From Acidobacteriota bacterium (lineage in GTDB: Bacteria > Acidobacteriota > Blastocatellia > Chloracidobacteriales > Chloracidobacteriaceae): a DNA stretch of 64,000 bases. Where the stretch lies: contig JACQXX010000104.1 in assembly GCA_016208495.1 (NCBI GenBank), positions 1-64,000 on the forward strand, given 5' to 3'. Shown here one piece after another: positions 44,018 through 52,628 of the stretch. The position numbers and the translations under genes are program-made. Numbering within the stretch: the first letter of the stretch is position 1; each line of letters opens with the position of its first letter. A model generated the notes under the pieces. The model had not been told where the DNA came from and ran no database searches. It saw nothing but the letters and a program-made list of their open reading frames with translations.

Positions 44018-45337
44018 ATGAGAACTCCAGTCGAAATCAACCAGCTCAAACGCGACGGCCACACGTTGTCTTCGGACGACATCCTCAATCTTATCAATGC
44101 TTACACCCGCGATGAGGTGCCCGATTATCAACTCGCGGCGTTTCTGATGGCAGTGTGTTGCCGTGGGATGGTCACCGAGGAAATCCAGGCGCTGACCAAT
44201 GCCATGCTTCATTCAGGTGTGGTGCTTGATTTTTCGGATATTCCGGGAATCAAAGTTGATAAACACAGCACTGGTGGTGTGGGGGATAAAACGTCACTGG
44301 TACTGGCACCGCTTGTGGCTGCGGCTGGAATTCCCGTTCCAATGATTAGCGGTCGTGGACTTGGCCATAGCGGCGGGACACTGGACAAACTGGAATCCAT
44401 CCCAGGTTTTCAAACCGGGCTGTCGTTGACTGAATTCCGCCGCCTGCTCTCAACCATCGGCGTTGGGTTGATTGGACAAACGCTGGAAATCGCCCCGGCT
44501 GATCGCAAGCTCTACGCGTTACGTGGCGCCACCGGGACGGTTGAATCCATCCCGCTCATTACCGGCAGCATTATGAGCAAAAAGCTCGCCGAAGGAATTG
44601 ATGCCCTGGTGCTAGACGTCAAATGCGGCAACGGTGCCTTTATGAAAACAACCGAACGGGCGCTGGAACTGGCCCGCTCGCTGATTGCCACTGGCGAAGG
44701 AATGGGAAAACGGGTGACAGCGCTGGTGACTGATATGAATCAACCACTCGGTTGGTCGGTCGGCAATGCCCTCGAAGTCATCGAAGCCCAGGAAATGCTG
44801 CGTGGTAACCTCGTTGGACGGTTTGCCCAACTGACCCTGGAACTGGCGGCTCATATGATTCAACTGGGGAGTGATACCCCCTACTTGAAACAGGCCCGCG
44901 ACCAGGCAGTTGAACTCATTACCTCCGGCAAAGCCATGGAAAAATGGCAGCAGATTATTGAAGCCCAGGGCGGTGATCCGCGCGTGACCGAAGACGAAAC
45001 ACGATTGCCCCAGGCAGCCCATCAAAAAATTATTCGAGCTGAAAAAAGCGGCATCCTCACTGCAATTGAAACCGAAGCTGTCGGGTGGGCCTCACTTCTG
45101 CTCGGAGCTGGGCGGTTACAACTCAGTTCACCGATTGACCCGGCAGTCGGTATTCGCATTCACGTCGAACGTGGCGCTGAAATGAAAGCCGGTGATCCAC
45201 TCTGCACGCTGTATTACAATGACAGCACCAAACTGGCGCTGGCGGAAGAACGCCTCAAAACAGTCTTTACCATTGTTCCTGGCGCTGATGAATTTCATCG
45301 TACAACCCTGGCTCCAGAATGGTTTGTCGTTCAGTAA
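44018..45337 (+). CDS. Pyrimidine-nucleoside (thymidine) phosphorylase
   Basis: This 439-residue salvage enzyme splits thymidine or uridine with phosphate. The phosphate and nucleoside-site motifs are visible: DKHSTGGVGDKTSLVLAPL (84-102), SGRGLGHSGGTLDKLESI (in the following segment), ATGTVESIPLITGSIMSKKLAEG (in part), DVKCGNGAFMKT and the C-terminal biotinyl-like fold VDPAVGIRIHVERGAEMKAGDPL-like region. The length fits PyNP/DeoA; the two cannot be told apart here. It is monocistronic with heptamers in front. Confidence 0.93.
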   Translation: MRTPVEINQLKRDGHTLSSDDILNLINAYTRDEVPDYQLAAFLMAVCCRGMVTEEIQALTNAMLHSGVVLDFSDIPGIKVDKHSTGGVGDKTSLVLAPLVAAAGIPVPMISGRGLGHSGGTLDKLESIPGFQTGLSLTEFRRLLSTIGVGLIGQTLEIAPADRKLYALRGATGTVESIPLITGSIMSKKLAEGIDALVLDVKCGNGAFMKTTERALELARSLIATGEGMGKRVTALVTDMNQPLGWSVGNALEVIEAQEMLRGNLVGRFAQLTLELAAHMIQLGSDTPYLKQARDQAVELITSGKAMEKWQQIIEAQGGDPRVTEDETRLPQAAHQKIIRAEKSGILTAIETEAVGWASLLLGAGRLQLSSPIDPAVGIRIHVERGAEMKAGDPLCTLYYNDSTKLALAEERLKTVFTIVPGADEFHRTTLAPEWFVVQ

Positions 45338-45364
45338 GGGGGCGAGTGCACTGATTTAGGTGCA

Positions 45365-45465
45365 GCACTCACCACGAACAAGGTGACAGGTGACAAACTG
45401 GCATAAATGACAAGGTGACAGGGTAACAAGGTGACAAAAAGGCAAAAAGACAACTTCGGCTGGAG
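45365..45465. repeat. GGTGACA octamer-like repeats
   Basis: AAGGTGACAGGTGACAAACT, then AAGGTGACAGGGTAACAAGG and GTGACAAAAAGG, form a degenerate array that runs into the start of the next lipoprotein gene. Confidence 0.7.
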
Positions 45466-46207
45466 ACATTCGAGTTTTGTGCGTTGGCGATGGCGGGTAG
45501 TCTTACTGCTGATGGTCACTTTGACAGGGTTGAGTTCGGTAGGATGTGGAATTCAAGAGCGGATAAATCAAGATCGGGCTGAAACCATTCTCAAAAAGGG
45601 AAAGGTCTATCAAGTTTTAGCTCAGCAGGAGCCAGAGACGTACCAGAAGATTGTTACTGAAGCCACCGACTCAATTTCCAAGGATGAACCTGAAGAAGCC
45701 CTGGCCAGCCGTCTGAGACCGCTGGTGATGTCCGTTCTCCCCAAGTACTTTTCCCGTTGCTCTGATAAAGCTCTGGTCAATTACCTGCAAATCACCATCA
45801 AAGAGCTGGAGCACGTCTTAGCCAAAGACCCGGATGCCGCCTTTGCCTTGATGTTCCCTACCCCAGAGAACACAACCGTCAATCTCACTCGAAACATTGA
45901 CCGCACGATTCTTGAGTCTGAACAGGAAGCCCTGGCTCAGGTCATTCAAAGCGGAAACCAATCAGACGCAATTCCAATCAACCGGGAACGGGCCCAAGAG
46001 AATCTCATCCCGATTGTCCGTCGGCTCCAGGAAAAACATGGACCGGATACAGTTGACCTGCTTGAAAATCCAACCGCACCTGGAGTTGATAAAGCTCGCG
46101 TCTGCCGAATATTGATTGACCTGTACCGTGAAATTCTTTCGCTTCCGCAGGAAAACTCGGCTGAAATCTCCCGCATGATGTTGTCTGAAGCCTTTGTAAG
46201 CGAGTAG
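45431..46207 (+). CDS. Putative lipoprotein, unknown function
   Basis: This protein has up to 258 residues. A hydrophobic segment VVLLLMVTLTGLSSVGCG ends in a lipobox (SVGC), so it should be anchored in a membrane after about residue 38. The mature part is helical and acidic. The first residues are encoded by the repeat array and the GTG start at 45431 is uncertain; a later start is likely. The stop and following GAGTAGC heptamers overlap slightly. A small hairpin follows. No family was recognised. Confidence 0.72.
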   Translation: MTKRQKDNFGWRHSSFVRWRWRVVLLLMVTLTGLSSVGCGIQERINQDRAETILKKGKVYQVLAQQEPETYQKIVTEATDSISKDEPEEALASRLRPLVMSVLPKYFSRCSDKALVNYLQITIKELEHVLAKDPDAAFALMFPTPENTTVNLTRNIDRTILESEQEALAQVIQSGNQSDAIPINRERAQENLIPIVRRLQEKHGPDTVDLLENPTAPGVDKARVCRILIDLYREILSLPQENSAEISRMMLSEAFVSE

Positions 46208-46242
46208 CGAACCGAGTAGCGAGTAGCGAGTAGTGAATCCAA
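46204..46242. repeat. GAGTAGC heptamers (left arm)
   Basis: These units run from the lipoprotein stop. The complementary arm is at 46321-46388, with about 80 bp between. Confidence 0.88.
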
Positions 46243-46297
46243 ATTTACTGGTATTCAGTTTATCCCGTACTCATTGAAGCTGTTATAAAATTAACAG

Positions 46298-46322
46298 ACC
46301 AACCTTTGGTGTGGTTGGTTTT
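46298..46322 (+). terminator. Small hairpin with T-run
   Basis: ACCAACC pairs with GGTTGGT around TTTGGTGT and is followed by TTT. It lies inside the foldback between the two GAGTAGC arms and could terminate the lipoprotein transcript. Confidence 0.55.
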
Positions 46323-46388
46323 ACTACTCGCTACTCGCTACTCGCTCCAGTTCGCTCCAATTCGCTACTTGCTACTCGCTACTCGCTC
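46321..46388. repeat. GCTACTC heptamers (right arm)
   Basis: About nine degenerate units, complementary to the 46204 array, end at the stop of the convergent lipoprotein gene at 46395. Confidence 0.88.
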
Positions 46389-46394
46389 TTCAAT

Positions 46395-46946
46395 CTATTT
46401 CTTCTCCGGTGCCAGGTAAGCTGTCCACCGCCATTGATTGTCTTCCCCAAATTCAAAAACCGCCCACAGTTCATATTTGCACGGTTTTTTTCCGCCGCAG
46501 GGGTTGAGATTCTTGATAATTCGGCTGGGACGCTTGCTTGTGGGATGGGTATAGGGTTTGTCTTCAAGCGCCACCGTTTTTTGAAGCTCGCCCCAATCTT
46601 CATCATCTTCAAAATCTTCCAGAAATTCATCAGGCGCGATGGTGCCGCCCACATATTCAAATGACTTGACCATCATATTTTTGAGGGTGGTGACATTCTG
46701 TTTTTTGACCGCAGCTCGGAAAGAAGCCAAAAAGGGTTTCCAGGCTTTCTCCGGATCAGTTGCCGCTTTTTGATCATCAGTCACGATACCAGGTGAGGCC
46801 GGAGCGTCCGGAGCTTTCACCTCGGCCACTGGTTTCACCGGTGGAATATCTTTCGCAGGCTCAGTCGCACTCTGGCTGGCACGACAGGCCGCGCTTGAAA
46901 TCAAAATCACACAGAAAAAACTCACAATCGCAGATCGAACAATCAC
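46395..46946 (-). CDS. Putative lipoprotein, unknown function
   Basis: This 183-residue protein starts with a short hydrophobic segment (SAIVSFFCVILISSAAC) whose Cys21 fits a lipobox. A Pro/Ala-rich linker (about 30-60) leads to a compact domain with conserved-looking WKPFLASFRAAVKKQNVTTLK and a C-terminal WAVFEFGEDNQWRWTAYL. This overall layout resembles small NTF2-like or SnoaL-like folds, but I cannot confirm it. ATG start at 46946; no strong ribosome-binding site. Confidence 0.72.
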   Translation of the reverse strand: MIVRSAIVSFFCVILISSAACRASQSATEPAKDIPPVKPVAEVKAPDAPASPGIVTDDQKAATDPEKAWKPFLASFRAAVKKQNVTTLKNMMVKSFEYVGGTIAPDEFLEDFEDDEDWGELQKTVALEDKPYTHPTSKRPSRIIKNLNPCGGKKPCKYELWAVFEFGEDNQWRWTAYLAPEKK

Positions 46947-47050
46947 AGTAAAAAATCCTTTCTTTTCATAGTTTTATAGTAGTCCTGCCATTTTGCGATG
47001 AAATTCCTCTTTTCGTACTACGGCGAGGTTTGGGGTTTTTAGCCTGCCGT

Positions 47051-47734
47051 TCAGTTTCTGGGTTCAAAACCACCTGGATAACGGGTAAGGCACGCCGCAA
47101 TCTCAGCCCAGCGTTGATACGGTCGGAATCCAAGCCCCTCTTTTGTCAATGTTTCGGCCAGCCAGCCACGGGCAAACCGCAGATTGGCGGGAACACATTT
47201 TGCCGGTGATAGATCAGGTGGTCCATTGCCAGCAAATGCCACAATGTCATAGCGAGCAAGCGCATCTTGAACAACAGCCGTTTTATCAATCCCATCAGCG
47301 GTGGAGAGAAAGGGCGAATCCGTCGGAAGCTCAAGCACGAGCCCCCGCCCTGGTTCAAAAAAGCCGGGATTGGCATGCACTGTCAGCGATACTCCGGCTC
47401 GATCCAATAAATACTTGATGTACCAGAGACATCCGGCTGAGGCAACAACAATGTCCCACCCGGCCTGTCGAAGCTGGGCAACCGCTTCAGCCAGATCGGG
47501 GTCAGGCTTCATGGCACAGGCAATCTCGTGGAGTCGGGCTTCGTCGCAGGTAATGTGTGCGAAAAAACCACGCATGGCTTCAAAGTGAGTAATCTGGCCG
47601 GCAAAATATTGCTCCCAGTAGTTCGGTGTATCGCTACTCACGCAGGCCGGATAGATCAGTTCATAAAAGTCATGGTCAGTGATGGTTCCGTCAAAATCAG
47701 TTACCAGGACACGACTGGGTTGAGGATAGGGCAT
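47051..47734 (-). CDS. HAD-superfamily phosphatase (MtnX/SerB-like)
   Basis: This 227-residue enzyme has motif I DFDGTITDHD (13-22), motif II VVASAGC (Ser) and a Lys in DGIDKTAVV. The usual motif IV GDGxxD reads GNGPPDLSPA, with the first Asp replaced by Asn. That resembles 2-hydroxy-3-keto-5-methylthiopentenyl-phosphatase-like (MtnX-type) proteins. The substrate remains unknown. GGGTTCA heptamers lie just before its start. Confidence 0.85.
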   Translation of the reverse strand: MPYPQPSRVLVTDFDGTITDHDFYELIYPACVSSDTPNYWEQYFAGQITHFEAMRGFFAHITCDEARLHEIACAMKPDPDLAEAVAQLRQAGWDIVVASAGCLWYIKYLLDRAGVSLTVHANPGFFEPGRGLVLELPTDSPFLSTADGIDKTAVVQDALARYDIVAFAGNGPPDLSPAKCVPANLRFARGWLAETLTKEGLGFRPYQRWAEIAACLTRYPGGFEPRN

Positions 47735-47825
47735 AAGGGTTCAGGGTTCAGGGTCATGATTGATTTCAATGAAAACTGTCTTCAAGCTGTTGATGAATGA
47801 AACTTGATTCCCACAACACAAAAGT

Positions 47826-47850
47826 GGGCGAACATTCCCTCTGTTCGCCC
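47826..47850. terminator. Hairpin GGGCGAAC/GTTCGCCC
   Basis: A perfect 8-bp stem encloses a nine-base loop, related in sequence to the hairpin at 36839. It lies in the spacer upstream of the HAD gene and downstream of the TPR lipoprotein gene. Confidence 0.6.
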
Positions 47851-47896
47851 AAGCATACTGCCTGTTTTTTGGTGAAGAGTGCCTTGAGACTACTTT

Positions 47897-48036
47897 GAAA
47901 GTCGGGCTGAAGAAGTCGGGCTGAAGAAGACGGGTTGCAGAATTGGTTTTATTTCATCCCTCATCCCTTCGATTGCCCCGAGCTGGCGAGTCTTTCTGCC
48001 CCAAGCTCTCAGCCCTGGATTTTTCAGCCCCGGTTT
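47897..48036. repeat. Dispersed GGGCTGAAG/GGGATGA repeat, copy 3 (inverted)
   Basis: It contains TTTATTTCATCCCTCATCCC and TTCGATTGCCCCGAGCTGGC then GAGTCTTTC, the complement of copies 1 and 2. The ends GGGCTGAAGAAGTCGGGCTG and TTTCAGCCCC pair. It ends at the stop codon of the next gene. Confidence 0.85.
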
Positions 48037-48551
48037 TACGTCGTCGGGATTGGCCGATTCATTTGCTTGTAAATCGCTTCAATCTGGCCTTTGTTTTCTT
48101 CAGCTTCCTTGTTGGTTGGGTCGAGTGCCAGCACTTCACGATACATCTTCAATGCTGCCCGATATTTGACCCTGGCTGGCAATGGGCTCTTAAACATTAA
48201 TTCGTTGCCATACTCCAGTTTGGCTTTTACCAACTCGGCTTTGAGTTTGGCATCACCGGGTTTGGCTTCATACTGTTTTTCCAGTTTCTGGATACTGTCC
48301 GGCATGGGAGGAAGCTCGGGCAGGGGTTCGTTGGCCTGCGCCGAAGGTGCTGACGTCGCGGGTTGGCCAGATTGTGGTTGTGAACCATATCCGCCAGAAG
48401 CTGGTTGTGGCGGCGCCGAAGCACCGGAAACTGGTTTGGGGGCTTCGGCACAAGCTCCAACAAGGAGCACCCCAGCCAGCAGACCAGTGGCAAGACCGGT
48501 TTTGAGAATCGTTTCTTTGGTGGATGAATTTCGTGGTGTAACAAATAACAT
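48036..48551 (-). CDS. Putative lipoprotein with one or two TPR-like helices
   Basis: This 171-residue protein has a hydrophobic segment LATGLLAGVLLVGAC with a lipobox Cys. A Pro/Ser/Gln-rich linker (about 40-80) is followed by helices reading YGNELMFKSPLPARVKYRAALKMYREVLALDP (in part) and NKEAEENKGQIEAIYKQM, which look like a tetratricopeptide motif. It may hold a protein partner at the membrane. It lies between copies 3 and 4 of the dispersed repeat. Confidence 0.75.
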   Translation of the reverse strand: MLFVTPRNSSTKETILKTGLATGLLAGVLLVGACAEAPKPVSGASAPPQPASGGYGSQPQSGQPATSAPSAQANEPLPELPPMPDSIQKLEKQYEAKPGDAKLKAELVKAKLEYGNELMFKSPLPARVKYRAALKMYREVLALDPTNKEAEENKGQIEAIYKQMNRPIPTT

Positions 48552-48581
48552 ACTGCTTCAAAATTCCTTTGATAAATGATG

Positions 48582-48747
48582 TGGGGCTGAAGACAGCGGG
48601 CTAAGGGTTGAGGGCTGAGGGCTGAAGACATTGGGTTGAAGAACTGGTTTTATTTCATCCCTCATCCTTCATCCTTCATCCCTCATCCCTTCGGTTGCCC
48701 TCAGCCCTGTTTTTTTCAGCCCGATGTCTTCAGCCCTCAGTTCTAAG
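48582..48747. repeat. Dispersed GGGCTGAAG/GGGATGA repeat, copy 4 (inverted)
   Basis: It contains GGTTGAAGAACTGGTTTTAT, CATCCCTCATCCTTCATCCT and CCCTTCGGTTGCCCTCAGCC. This is the same order as copy 3. The ends GGGCTGAAGAC and GTCTTCAGCCC pair perfectly. Confidence 0.87.
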
Positions 48748-50863
48748 ATTTAAACAGTTTATTCAGGAAGCCGCCTTCATTCTTGTTCGATCTAATCTGA
48801 TCGAGTCCGCGAATGGCGGTTTGTTGAGTTGAGTCAAGTTTGAGGGCTTCTTCAAATTCACGTTCGGCCTGCTTTGGCATGCCTGCCCGCATGTACAACT
48901 GGCCTAAACTTGCCCGACAGACGGCATTAAACGGGTCGAGTTCAACTGCTTTGCGCAAAATGGGTTCGGCTTCTTTTAATGTCTTTTGCTGGGTGGACAA
49001 ACAATTTCCAAGCAACAGGTAATACCGCCCCTGGCTTGGTTCAAGCCGAATCGCCTCCCGCATCAAGTGAGCCGCGACCACATATTCTTTGGAAATGTAC
49101 CGGTTCCGGGCTTCCAGGTACATATTTTCCGCCCGTTGCGCGCGTTGCGTCGAAGTTTCTTCTGTCGGCTTGACTGCCGCTGGTGGCGAGTAGGGAGTAT
49201 CAACTAAAGCACCGACTCCGCCTGGGGTTGCCAACGGCGGAACCGCCGGGTTTTCAGGTGTGTGGTTGCGCAGCGATTCATAACAGGTGGTGATGCGCGA
49301 GAAAATTTGCTCGATATCTTGCAGAACTTCTCGCGACAGCGTTCGATGACGATCTGGATGAAACTCTTTGGCAAACCGATGGTAGGCATCCCGAATGTCG
49401 TCCCGCGTGGATTGACGTGTAACCCCAAGCGCCTCATAGGGATCATTGCTTTTCAAACGCTCTCTCAACTTATTGAGCATTTCAACGACGGCGCCTTCAT
49501 TGGCGGCTGGAGCCGCCGGCTTCGGCACTGGTGAACTCACCGGCGTTTCTACTGGGCGAGACTCGGCCCTTGGAGGAGCGCTCTCAAAAGACGGCAATGG
49601 CGTCAAAACCGGTGGAGTTGGAATGGACGCTGGTGGTCTTGGCAACGTCGCCGATACCGCCGCTGGTGGCGACACAAACGGTGACGACGCTTGCTGGCCA
49701 GATGGTGGTACTAAAAATTGCGGCAACGGGGCTGAAGCCTGGGGTGGCGGGAGCGGTGCCGAGTACTGAGGCATGGGAGGCGGAGGTGGTAATGGCGCTG
49801 ACTTGGACGACGTCGGCGTTTTGAGCATTTCGTAACAACTCGTGATGCGAGTAAATAGAAATTCCACTTCCTGGCGAACCTCGCGCGGCGCGCCCTGGAA
49901 CCGATCCGGATGCAGATCTTTGGCCAGCCGATAGTAGGCATCCCGAAGTTCATCCTGGGTCGAATGCCACGTGACTCCCAAAATGATATAGGGATCATTG
50001 GTCACCAGGCGATCCCGCAACTTCGCAATCTGTTCCAGAACGGCAGGATCATTGCTGGCGCTGGGTGCTTCGGCTTCGGTAACGACTGGCTGCGCCTGGG
50101 CTGCCTGGGCATAGAGCGATTTGGGGATTGAAATTCGACCGGTTTTCTTATTGATTTTGGGGGCTCCAAGACGTTCCAACACCCCAGATGAGAGCAACCC
50201 ATAGGTGGCCCGCAAGACAGCATCGGGTGGCGCCCCAGCCACGAGCAAAAGCTGCAGCACGTTCATGGGCTCTTTGACGGCATCAATAATCTGACGCTCA
50301 ATTGGTTTGAGCGAAAGCGTTTGTAACCGTAACAACGGACTGGTACTTGGCCCAATTAACCGGTTTAAATCGCCAAGTCCGCGCTGAACCAACTGAAAGT
50401 CTTTGATTCGCCGGACGCCCTCCAAAATAATGCTGGCGGTTGACAAATCAAGCCGTAAATCAGCCGGGACAACATTGTCTTGAGGTGTAAATTCATAGGT
50501 GCCCGCCGGCCACTCAAACACGGAATAGACAATGTCCAGGATTTGAAATGTGACATTCATCAGTAAGTCACGATCTGAGAGAATGCCCAACTCAACCAGT
50601 ATTTGACCAAAGCGTTTCCCAGGACGCATCACAGCCGAAGCTCGATCAAAATCGGCCTGAGAAAGCGTTCCATGGCGCATCATGGTCTCGCCGATGCGAT
50701 CTTCCTTGGCATCGCTTGAAGCAAAAATGATGGCGCCAAGCTCAAAATAAATAGCCTTTTGCCGCCCACGATAACTGAGTTTCAGTTCTCCACTCTCGCG
50801 GTTGACATATAGCCGGCGCAGCACATCCGGGAGACAATCTTGTGCTAACTCACCTGTACTCAT
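48743..50863 (-). CDS. DUF4388 - J domain - J domain - TPR protein
   Basis: This 706-residue cytoplasmic protein opens with a DUF4388 (PATAN) domain (about 1-150). Two J domains follow: DPYIILGVTWHSTQDELRDA with LHPDRF (about 288-345) and DPYEALGVTRQSTRDDIRDA with FHPDRH (about 471-530). Both carry the HPD motif needed to stimulate Hsp70 ATPase. A Pro/Ala-rich linker separates them. About four TPR-like helices (585-700) end the protein. J domains would recruit DnaK to a client held by TPR or DUF4388. The combination is unusual. ACTCACCTGTACTCAT is the minus-strand start region. Confidence 0.9.
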   Translation of the reverse strand: MSTGELAQDCLPDVLRRLYVNRESGELKLSYRGRQKAIYFELGAIIFASSDAKEDRIGETMMRHGTLSQADFDRASAVMRPGKRFGQILVELGILSDRDLLMNVTFQILDIVYSVFEWPAGTYEFTPQDNVVPADLRLDLSTASIILEGVRRIKDFQLVQRGLGDLNRLIGPSTSPLLRLQTLSLKPIERQIIDAVKEPMNVLQLLLVAGAPPDAVLRATYGLLSSGVLERLGAPKINKKTGRISIPKSLYAQAAQAQPVVTEAEAPSASNDPAVLEQIAKLRDRLVTNDPYIILGVTWHSTQDELRDAYYRLAKDLHPDRFQGAPREVRQEVEFLFTRITSCYEMLKTPTSSKSAPLPPPPPMPQYSAPLPPPQASAPLPQFLVPPSGQQASSPFVSPPAAVSATLPRPPASIPTPPVLTPLPSFESAPPRAESRPVETPVSSPVPKPAAPAANEGAVVEMLNKLRERLKSNDPYEALGVTRQSTRDDIRDAYHRFAKEFHPDRHRTLSREVLQDIEQIFSRITTCYESLRNHTPENPAVPPLATPGGVGALVDTPYSPPAAVKPTEETSTQRAQRAENMYLEARNRYISKEYVVAAHLMREAIRLEPSQGRYYLLLGNCLSTQQKTLKEAEPILRKAVELDPFNAVCRASLGQLYMRAGMPKQAEREFEEALKLDSTQQTAIRGLDQIRSNKNEGGFLNKLFKS

Positions 50864-51329
50864 TTGGGTATATTCCTCTCCACTCTAAAAGTCTTTGCGC
50901 TCAGTAACTTAAAAACAACTGACCTGCCCCCGCTGCAAGTCAGATACATCCCCAGACCTTCGCTTCTGGTCAGAGATGGTTGTCCCAAAGACTGAATGAA
51001 CACTCAGGATTGAAGGCACCATTCATGGTGATGCACAACCCTCTGCCGGTGAAAACAACTGAGTGGCAACCAGTCACTGGAACGGCACGATGGGTTTATA
51101 TTGAAAGAGTGACGACTGAGGCAATTGAAGTGATCTGCAAGAGAGTCTGACGAGAAAGATAGCAGGAACTGGACAGGGAAAAAAGGACCAACTGCTGACT
51201 TTTTTCACCAGGAGTCCTCCCTTTCGAAATTCATTTCCTTCACGGGTAACTCCTTCGATCTAAAAGCGAAACAGCCGTCTGGAACCGGGTTCCAGCGGCT
51301 GTTTGAGGTAAGATCACCCAAGGCATGGC
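50864..51329. other. Intergenic stretch upstream of the DUF4388-J protein
   Basis: About 465 bp without a convincing gene. It separates two co-directional minus-strand genes. A strong palindrome (51269-51304) sits at its right end. I see no array of 7-bp repeats here. Confidence 0.5.
51269..51304 (-). terminator. Rho-independent-type hairpin
   Basis: AAACAGCCG pairs with CGGCTGTTT, with a further CTGGAACC/GGTTCCAG stem inside. On the minus strand the hairpin is followed by TTTCGCTTTT, downstream of the 281-residue gene. This is the best terminator in the window. Confidence 0.75.
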
Positions 51330-52175
51330 TCATTGATGAACCCGCATCTGGGGTTGTGGGCGGGCCGGGCTGTTATTGATGTTTTCAATCGTATTGAGCG
51401 TGGTCATAATCGGGTTGGTTTCTTCAAGAATCTGCTTGGTGGTTTCGATATTGGCCAGCAGGGTTTCAAAGGTCGAATCCAGGGTGGTGATGCTTTCCAT
51501 CGTGTTCATGGTGACCACCTGATCGTTGACCAGTGAGAAGAAATTTTCGATTGATTTTAGTTGTTCTTCAACATGCCTGACGCTTCGCTCAATATCATCA
51601 AAGGTGGCCAGGCGACGATTGAGCAATTCCAGATTTTTTTCCATCAGCATCCGGGTTGGACCATCGGCCCGGGCCATATCGCGCTGGGTTTGCATAATCT
51701 GGTTCAGAATGGATTGTCGGTTGACGGAACGCAGGTGATATTTGCGGCGACGATACATGTCCAGAAAATCCACAAACGATTCCCACATCGAATCGAGGCA
51801 GTTAATTGAGAGGGGGATTTCCTTGAGACCAGTGAATTTTTTGTAGTTGTCGTAAATCTTTGATTTCATCCAGCGGAGGTATTCAACCGCTTCACGTTCG
51901 CGTGGATCAAACGACTTGATGCGTTCTTCACGTTCCCGGCGCCGCAACTCCAAATTGCGGTGGGCTTCGCGTCGTTCGACCAGTCGGCGGTAGAAATTGC
52001 TGGTTGGCACCAACGCCAGATATGCGACCTCGGCTGAAAGACCCGCCGCCAGTGGCAGCCAGCTTTCCCCTTGTGAAGCGGCGGTAAAGGCCGCCGCTGC
52101 GGCAAAACCCACCATGGCCCAGATATTTAAAGGCTCAGTTACGGCTTCTTTTAAATAATGCATTTTTGAAATCAT
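51330..52175 (-). CDS. Membrane-anchored coiled-coil protein, unknown
   Basis: This 281-residue protein has two hydrophobic helices near the N-terminus (about 18-32 and 38-58: WAMVGFAAAAAFTAAS and WLPLAAGLSAEVAYLALV). The rest is long, charged and helical (RREAHRNLELRRREREERIK) with heptad character to about residue 240. The final 30 residues are Pro/Asn-rich. Such proteins often organise envelope or cytoskeletal structures. No family was recognised; the start at MISK may alternatively be at Met5. Confidence 0.75.
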   Translation of the reverse strand: MISKMHYLKEAVTEPLNIWAMVGFAAAAAFTAASQGESWLPLAAGLSAEVAYLALVPTSNFYRRLVERREAHRNLELRRREREERIKSFDPREREAVEYLRWMKSKIYDNYKKFTGLKEIPLSINCLDSMWESFVDFLDMYRRRKYHLRSVNRQSILNQIMQTQRDMARADGPTRMLMEKNLELLNRRLATFDDIERSVRHVEEQLKSIENFFSLVNDQVVTMNTMESITTLDSTFETLLANIETTKQILEETNPIMTTLNTIENINNSPARPQPQMRVHQ

Positions 52176-52628
52176 AGCCCAACGCCAGCCGTACGGGGTG
52201 AGACAACTTACAATGTTAAGTTATCTGATACGTGATCAAGACTTTTTCGAAATTGAACGGCAAGTGTTAATCTAACGCACCCTCTGATGAACGACAAGGG
52301 CCGAGACCCTGAAAAATCAGTCCAATTTCAAACAAACACCCCCCTACTTGTGTTCCAGCGCCGGGAATCCTCCTTTGGATGGTTGGTCAGGTGGCTTGTA
52401 CAGCCTTGAAAATCAGCCGCGCTCTACGCGTAATGGCTTTTTCCGGTTGCAATTAACTCAGGTTTTCAACTGATGTGAATCAAGCGCCGCCGCCACTTGT
52501 CTTTTCTTTCGGAAACTATTTGACACCAGACCGCCTGGCAGCCAGTATGGGCACCAACTCCCCAGACGCTGAGTCGAGCACTTGTCCCCCACTGTAACGT
52601 CCATTCCTGCTTCGTGGAGTCGTCAACC
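52176..52628. other. Divergent intergenic region
   Basis: About 450 bp between divergent genes. It should hold both promoters. I see no clear -35/-10 pair of good quality and no array of 7-bp repeats. Confidence 0.5.

Noticed and set aside
52250-52330. Possible riboswitch before sthA (GGGCCGAGACCCTG)
   Set aside because: The segment lacks the conserved core of TPP, SAM, FMN or other riboswitches I can recognise.
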